DNA from: Pelagibacterales bacterium SAG-MED20
Lineage (GTDB): Bacteria; Pseudomonadota; Alphaproteobacteria; Pelagibacterales; Pelagibacteraceae
Assembly (NCBI GenBank): GCA_014653975.1
Contig: JACWDR010000005.1
Span: 1 to 35,617, forward strand
Reading direction: 5' to 3'
Length of the DNA stretch: 35,617 bases
Positions 31,654-35,617 of the stretch are shown here, in pieces. Under the pieces are notes generated by a model that worked only from the letters and a program-made list of their open reading frames with translations, did not search any database and had not been told where the DNA came from. The position numbers were made by a program, and so were the translations under genes. The first letter of the stretch is position 1; every line of letters begins with the position of its first letter.

Positions 31654-31820
31654 TTATTGACTCTCTCTAATTTAATTTCCTCAGAATTAATTACTTTTTT
31701 TCCAACATTTTCAAAATTAACAGTTATTTTACCATTTATTATTGATTGAACTTGACCTATCCCCCAATCTTTACTCTTGGGATTAGTGACTTTGTCGCCT
31801 GGTTCATAATCTAAAATCAT
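31650..31820 (-). CDS. DUF3553 family small protein
   Basis: A 56-residue protein read from ATG at 31820, too short for routine calling. The sequence YEPGDKVTNPKSKDWGIGQVQS, then GKITVNFENVGKKVI, then EEIKLERV, matches the DUF3553 family. That family is a small SH3-like barrel resembling the KOW/Tudor-like domains found with UvrD-type helicases and alone. It leads the cysQ operon; its stop overlaps the cysQ ATG by three bases. A 42-base gap separates it from mnmA on the other strand. Function unknown, possibly nucleic-acid binding. Confidence 0.78.
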   Translation of the reverse strand: MILDYEPGDKVTNPKSKDWGIGQVQSIINGKITVNFENVGKKVINSEEIKLERVNK

Positions 31821-31862
31821 TTAATTTACTTATATTAAATATATGAATAAATATCATTAAAT

Positions 31863-32978
31863 ATGACAAAATTAAATTCAATTGGCATAGCAAAAAAACC
31901 TAAAGACACCTTAGTAGTTGTTGCGATGTCTGGTGGTGTAGACTCCTCAACAGTTGCTGCCATGATGAAGACAGAAGGTTACAACGTTATAGGCATAACT
32001 TTAAAACTCTACAACGACTCAAAAGAGACTTCTAAATCTAAACAATGCTGTGCAGGTCAAGACATCATGGATGCTAAAAGAGTGGCTGATAAGTTAAAAA
32101 TTGAACATAAAATACTTTATTATCAAAGCAAATTTAAAGAAGGTGTAATAGATAATTTTATAGATAGTTACTTAAATGGAGAAACTCCAATACCATGTGT
32201 TCAGTGCAATCAGACAGTCAAATTTACCGACTTATTTCAAGAGGCAAAAAATTTAAAAGCAGATGCATTAATCACAGGTCATTACGTCAAAAGTATAACG
32301 AATGATCATAATACTGAGATGTATAGAGGTATAGATTTAAATAGAGATCAAAGTTATTTTTTATTCAATACGACAAAAGAACAACTTAATTTTTTAAGAT
32401 TCCCATTAGGTAATTTACTTAAAGACGAAACAAGAAGTATAGCAAGAGATCTCGATCTTAATGTAGCTGATAAACCAGACAGTCAAGACATTTGTTTTGT
32501 ACCAAATGGTAATTATGCATCAGTAATAGAAAAATTTAGACCAAACTCATTCAACAAAGGAAATATCAAAAATTTAAAAGGTGAAGTCGTAGGTGTTCAT
32601 GATGGAATTATTAATTATACCATTGGACAAAGAAAAGGAATTAAGATTTCAGATAAAAATCCTCTTTATGTAATTAAAATTATTGCTGAAACTAATGAAA
32701 TAATAGTTGGTGAAAAAGAAAATTTAATAAAAACACAAATAAATTTGAAAAATTTAAATATTATAACCAATGATAAGAAAGATTTTGAAAAAGAGTTATT
32801 TGTAAAAGTAAGATCAACAGGAAAACTAATCAAGGCTAAGATAGAGATTAAAGACACTTCAGCAAATGTCAATTTGTTAGAAGAAGAGCAGGGAATTGCT
32901 CCAGGTCAAGCATGTGTATTTTATTCTAAAAATAACTTAGGATATAAAGTACTTGGTGGTGGATGGATAAAAAATTAA
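31863..32978 (+). CDS. mnmA: tRNA-specific 2-thiouridylase MnmA
   Basis: A 371-residue enzyme that puts the 2-thio group on U34 of tRNAs for Glu, Gln and Lys. The ATP pyrophosphatase loop is SGGVDS (residues 23-28). The two catalytic cysteines are Cys115 ([10 protein letters not shown]) and Cys211 (SQDICFV), and the family signatures [11 protein letters not shown] and TIGQRKG are present. The C terminus keeps the GQACVFY and GGGWI beta-barrel motifs. The length is normal. It converges with a membrane protein gene, sharing four bases of stop codons. Start chosen as the ATG at 31863, which leaves a short AT-rich leader. Confidence 0.95.
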   Translation: MTKLNSIGIAKKPKDTLVVVAMSGGVDSSTVAAMMKTEGYNVIGITLKLYNDSKETSKSKQCCAGQDIMDAKRVADKLKIEHKILYYQSKFKEGVIDNFIDSYLNGETPIPCVQCNQTVKFTDLFQEAKNLKADALITGHYVKSITNDHNTEMYRGIDLNRDQSYFLFNTTKEQLNFLRFPLGNLLKDETRSIARDLDLNVADKPDSQDICFVPNGNYASVIEKFRPNSFNKGNIKNLKGEVVGVHDGIINYTIGQRKGIKISDKNPLYVIKIIAETNEIIVGEKENLIKTQINLKNLNIITNDKKDFEKELFVKVRSTGKLIKAKIEIKDTSANVNLLEEEQGIAPGQACVFYSKNNLGYKVLGGGWIKN

Positions 32979-33673
32979 TTAATTTTTTTTTTCCACATAA
33001 AAAAAGTTAATAAATAAAAAGTTATAACACCTAGGAAATAGTCCCACTCTAATAAGTGCTTTAAAAATTTAAATTTATCACCTGGCCAACTAATTATTGG
33101 CACACATATTATTGCAACTATGATTAATAATGATACTAATAATAATTTAATTTTCAAAACATTTTTATTTATATATTTGTTTATTTTATCTTTAAAAGAA
33201 TAGAATGTTGCAACTAAATAGGCTTGAGCTGCAACTTCAAATAAAATAAAAGAAAGCATTATAACTCTTCTAAATAATTTGTATAAATCGTTGTCAAACT
33301 TAATTCCTAGAAATATAGAATGAACAGTTAATGCAATAGCGGAGCCAACACCAAAAAAAATAATTTTTTTAAGGTTTTTGTGATCTTTATTTAAACGAAT
33401 TATTATATCTCTATTTAAATACCAATATTTAATTAATAAAAATGAAGTTAAAAACATTGCAGGTTTAAATATTAACCAGCTTGGATAGGGTCTTACTGTC
33501 CTACTTATTGAGGCTCCACCATCAAAGTAAGGGAATGTATTGTGTATTATGTCCTCTTGGTTAGGAAATATCCATTGAAACTCTAATATTAATAAAAGAC
33601 AAGTATTTATTGATATAAATGGTATTAGAAATATCCATATGCTAATAGATTTTACTTTAAGGATCTTGTCCAT
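32975..33673 (-). CDS. Six-helix membrane protein of unknown function
   Basis: A 232-residue inner-membrane protein with about six hydrophobic helices and lysine-rich loops. Between the first two helices is a 45-residue extracytoplasmic loop holding [20 protein letters not shown]. This has a faint resemblance to Frag1/DRAM-family proteins, which also place a short aromatic, serine-rich loop at that place, but I would not assign it. It starts seven bases after the 27-residue basic peptide gene and is probably on its transcript. It converges with mnmA by four bases. Function unknown. Confidence 0.75.
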   Translation of the reverse strand: MDKILKVKSISIWIFLIPFISINTCLLLILEFQWIFPNQEDIIHNTFPYFDGGASISRTVRPYPSWLIFKPAMFLTSFLLIKYWYLNRDIIIRLNKDHKNLKKIIFFGVGSAIALTVHSIFLGIKFDNDLYKLFRRVIMLSFILFEVAAQAYLVATFYSFKDKINKYINKNVLKIKLLLVSLLIIVAIICVPIISWPGDKFKFLKHLLEWDYFLGVITFYLLTFFMWKKKIN

Positions 33674-33680
33674 TAAAAAA

Positions 33681-33764
33681 CTATTTTTTCTTATTTTTTC
33701 TTTTTGCTCTTCGTTTTTTAGAGCCTTGTTTTCTTCGACCTCTATGTTTTTTTGGGTATCCCAT
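33681..33764 (-). CDS. Highly basic 27-residue peptide (MGYPKKHRGRR type)
   Basis: A very short frame from ATG at 33764 to TAG at 33681-33683. The product begins MGYPKKHRGRRKQGSKKRR and ends KNKKK. Roughly two-thirds of the residues are lysine, arginine or histidine, and there is no acidic residue. Its ATG has a good ribosome site (TAGGAAAAC), and the gap to the next gene is seven bases. I recall similar tiny basic proteins annotated in alphaproteobacteria. Ribosome- or RNA-binding is the natural guess from composition. Too small to find by similarity here. Confidence 0.6.
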   Translation of the reverse strand: MGYPKKHRGRRKQGSKKRRAKRKNKKK

Positions 33765-33838
33765 GTTTTCCTATTTTATAATTTTATTGACGTAATGGCA
33801 GGGATATAGCATTCTCATGATCACTTATCAAATTTTTT

Positions 33839-35014
33839 ATGGTTAAATCTTTTAAAACTTTTCTGAAACATACTGCAAAAGATTACCATAATCAGTCAGT
33901 TAATCCTCCGGTAGTTAGAGCATCAACTATTATTTTTAAATCCATGCAGGATATTAGAAAAATGCAAAATAAGGCAAAAAAAGATCCTACTGGTGGTCAT
34001 TTTGATTATGGTAGACAAGGAACTTCAACTACTCATATTTTATCAAAAATTCTTACAAAGATGGAGGAAAGCTATCATGTTTTTACAACACCAACTGGAT
34101 TTGGGTCAGTTTTTCTGGCAATCTTTAGTGTTGTACGCCCAGGTGATGAAATCATTTGCGCTGATCCTGTATACCATCCCACCCGTCTTTTAACACAAGA
34201 TTTTTTAAAAGAATTTAATATAAAAACAATTTTTTATAACCCTCACAATTTAAAAACATTACAAAGAAATATAACTAATAAAACAAAATTAATTTTTGTC
34301 GAAAATCCTGGAAGTAACTCATTTGAGTTTCAAGATTTAAGTAAAATAATTTCTATAGCAAAAAAAAATAAGATTTTAACAGCAATTGATAATACATGGG
34401 CAACACCTTATTTTTTTAAACCAATAAAATTTGGCTTTGATATGTCAATTGTCTCAGCAACCAAATATTATTCTGGTCACTCGGATGTGATGGGGGGAAG
34501 TTTAGCTGTGAATAAAAAGGTTTTTTCTAAAGTAAAAACAGCAGAGAGAATTACTGGATTAAGATTAGGGCCGGATGATGCTTATTTAATTACAAGAGGA
34601 CTAAGAACCTTAGATGTTAGATTAGATAGACATCAAGAAAATGCAAAAAAAATTGCAGGTTTTTTATCTAAATATAAAAATATTAAACTTTTATATCCAT
34701 ATAAAAAAGATTCATTTAATTTTAGAATGTGGAAAAAATACTATTCGGGTGCTTCTGGACTAATGGGTTTAAAAATTAAATCAAAAAATATAAATTCAGT
34801 TAGAAAATTTGTTAATTCTCTTAAGTTATTTGGTTATGGTTATAGCTGGGGTGGATTTGAAAGTTTAGCATTACATCAAGAATTTAGAGAAACAGGAAAT
34901 AGAAACTTCATGAAATTACCTAAAGATGAACATTTAGTTAGATTGCACATTGGTTTGGAGGACCCAAAAGATCTCATTGAAGATTTAAAAAAATCTCTTA
35001 AACTCATTAAATGA
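33839..35014 (+). CDS. metC: Cystathionine beta-lyase/Cys-Met metabolism PLP enzyme
   Basis: PLP-dependent enzyme of 391 residues in the Cys/Met metabolism family. The PLP lysine is Lys209 in SATKYYSGHSDVMGG, the pyridine-nitrogen aspartate is Asp184 in AIDNTWATP, and the phosphate-binding residues follow the ATTSGLGAI-like TTPTGFGSVFLAI. The HFDYGRQGT segment carries the tyrosine and arginine that contact PLP across the dimer. The SGHSD version of the lysine motif and the end WGGFESL fit the cystathionine beta-lyase branch, which makes homocysteine from cystathionine. The gamma-lyase or methionine gamma-lyase alternatives cannot be excluded. It overlaps the MFS gene by four bases (ATGA), hinting that the transporter serves a related compound. 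Confidence 0.88.
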   Translation: MVKSFKTFLKHTAKDYHNQSVNPPVVRASTIIFKSMQDIRKMQNKAKKDPTGGHFDYGRQGTSTTHILSKILTKMEESYHVFTTPTGFGSVFLAIFSVVRPGDEIICADPVYHPTRLLTQDFLKEFNIKTIFYNPHNLKTLQRNITNKTKLIFVENPGSNSFEFQDLSKIISIAKKNKILTAIDNTWATPYFFKPIKFGFDMSIVSATKYYSGHSDVMGGSLAVNKKVFSKVKTAERITGLRLGPDDAYLITRGLRTLDVRLDRHQENAKKIAGFLSKYKNIKLLYPYKKDSFNFRMWKKYYSGASGLMGLKIKSKNINSVRKFVNSLKLFGYGYSWGGFESLALHQEFRETGNRNFMKLPKDEHLVRLHIGLEDPKDLIEDLKKSLKLIK

Positions 35015-35617
35015 GTTCTGAAAAATTAATCAAAAGTAAATCTGCTTTAATTACCTTAATTTCGGCTTGCTTAATTGTAATTATTTCTCTTGGAATAAGA
35101 CAAACATTTGGAATGTTTTATTTTGATTTTGAGCTGGATTTAGAAATTACTTTAAGGCAATTCAGCTTTGCTATTGGTCTTCAAATGTTTCTTTGGGGTT
35201 TGTTTGGTCCATGGTTTGGAATTGTAACCGATAAATATGGAGGCCATATTGCAGTATTTATAGGTTTTGCTTTTTATCTCTTAGGTATACTTCTTTTATA
35301 TTCAGGTTTTAATAAGGGTTTTTACTTTATAGTAAACATGGGAATTTTAATTGGTATTGGCCTCGGTGCTACTGCTGTCAGTATCCCAGTTTCAGTAGTT
35401 TCTAAGCACTTTCCCTCTTCAAATAGAACAATAGCAACAGGTATAGTTACTGCCGCAGGTTCTTTTGGATATTTTGTTTCTCCATTATTTACAAGAATGT
35501 CATTAGTTGAATATGGTTGGACAGATACTTTATTATTTTTTTCTATTTTTTTAGTTATAGGTTTGTTTTTAGCTTTTTTACTAACCACACCTAAAAATGT
35601 TGTAGGAGGAATAATTG
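35011..35617 (+). CDS. MFS transporter, N-terminal part (truncated by window end)
   Basis: A plus-strand frame from ATG at 35011 that stays open to the last base, so the C-terminal half is outside the window. The first 202 residues contain six hydrophobic helices, with the MFS loop between helices 2 and 3 seen as GIVTDKYGGHIAVFIG (family pattern GxxxDRxGxRxV). The opening ISLGIRQTFGMFYF and the GLQMFLWGLFGPWFG helix resemble the oxalate/formate antiporter-like or MCT-like subgroup. Its start overlaps the stop of the PLP enzyme gene (ATGA), so the two are translationally coupled. The substrate is unknown. Confidence 0.88.
   Translation, partial: MSSEKLIKSKSALITLISACLIVIISLGIRQTFGMFYFDFELDLEITLRQFSFAIGLQMFLWGLFGPWFGIVTDKYGGHIAVFIGFAFYLLGILLLYSGFNKGFYFIVNMGILIGIGLGATAVSIPVSVVSKHFPSSNRTIATGIVTAAGSFGYFVSPLFTRMSLVEYGWTDTLLFFSIFLVIGLFLAFLLTTPKNVVGGII

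Noticed and set aside
35322..35588. An 88-codon minus-strand frame near the window end
   Set aside because: It is opposite the MFS transporter frame, which continues open to the last base and carries the MFS loop motif.
1..35617. tRNA genes, CRISPR arrays, insertion sequences or prophage segments
   Set aside because: No cloverleaf-like sequence with the TTC-purine-A loop, no regularly spaced direct repeats, and no transposase or integrase motif was found in reading both strands.

Overview
The window is AT-rich, with very short or overlapping intergenic gaps and lysine/isoleucine/asparagine-rich proteins. It also carries a sodium:solute symporter of the ThiV type behind a TPP riboswitch, a glycine-betaine-type ABC system and a stand-alone AmtB. 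Together these point to a streamlined marine alphaproteobacterium of the SAR11 clade (Candidatus Pelagibacter or a close relative). This is inferred from gene content and style; no rRNA or tRNA gene is present. No CRISPR array, insertion sequence, integrase or phage gene was seen.

Layout. (1) 1-5563: a sugar-oxidation operon. It holds the tail of a CUT1-type sugar ABC ATPase, an aldose 1-dehydrogenase of the Caulobacter XylB type, an IlvD/EDD aldonate dehydratase of the XylD type, a second SDR resembling 2-keto-3-deoxy-fuconate dehydrogenase, an FAH-family hydrolase and an SMP-30 lactonase of the XylC type. Together they can encode uptake and complete non-phosphorylative breakdown of a sugar to pyruvate plus a C2 or C3 acid. 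(2) 5566-8592: CcdA, a flavodoxin-fold reductase, an inositol-monophosphatase-family enzyme, DUF924 and DUF952, closed by a terminator. (3) 8645-11380, minus strand: a run of eight mostly unrecognised small genes. They are a DUF2798 membrane protein, an SMR protein lacking the essential glutamate, an NTF2-like protein, four small soluble proteins of about 85-103 residues and one secreted protein. Several have near-identical strong Shine-Dalgarno sites, and the run sits behind a long perfect inverted repeat. This is the best candidate here for an undescribed system. (4) 11583-13572: a small membrane protein and a cysE-cysK operon. (5) 13647-19224: a VOC protein, an aldehyde dehydrogenase and a ProX-ProV-ProW-like compatible-solute ABC transporter whose permease has an unusual long N-terminal extension. 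(6) 19233-20829: a LysE-type exporter, an unknown protein and a tautomerase with all six cis-CaaD catalytic residues. (7) 20879-22396: TPP riboswitch plus thiV. (8) 22446-25721: an ABC-2 exporter pair, RseP and HU. (9) 25868-27169: amtB, flanked by tandem hairpins. (10) 27321-28670, minus strand: two tiny genes and a glycosyltransferase split by a 2-bp slip in a GA run. (11) 28724-33764: rhodanese, an HCCA-isomerase-like protein, an ABA4-like membrane protein, RecX, a tightly overlapping DUF3553-cysQ-small membrane protein operon, MnmA, a membrane protein and a 27-residue highly basic peptide. (12) 33839-35617: a cystathionine beta-lyase-type PLP enzyme overlapping an MFS transporter that runs off the end.

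Family assignments rest on motifs and recalled homologues; no database search was run. Several genes too short for routine ORF calling (46, 52, 52, 56 and 27 residues) were read directly from the minus strand.
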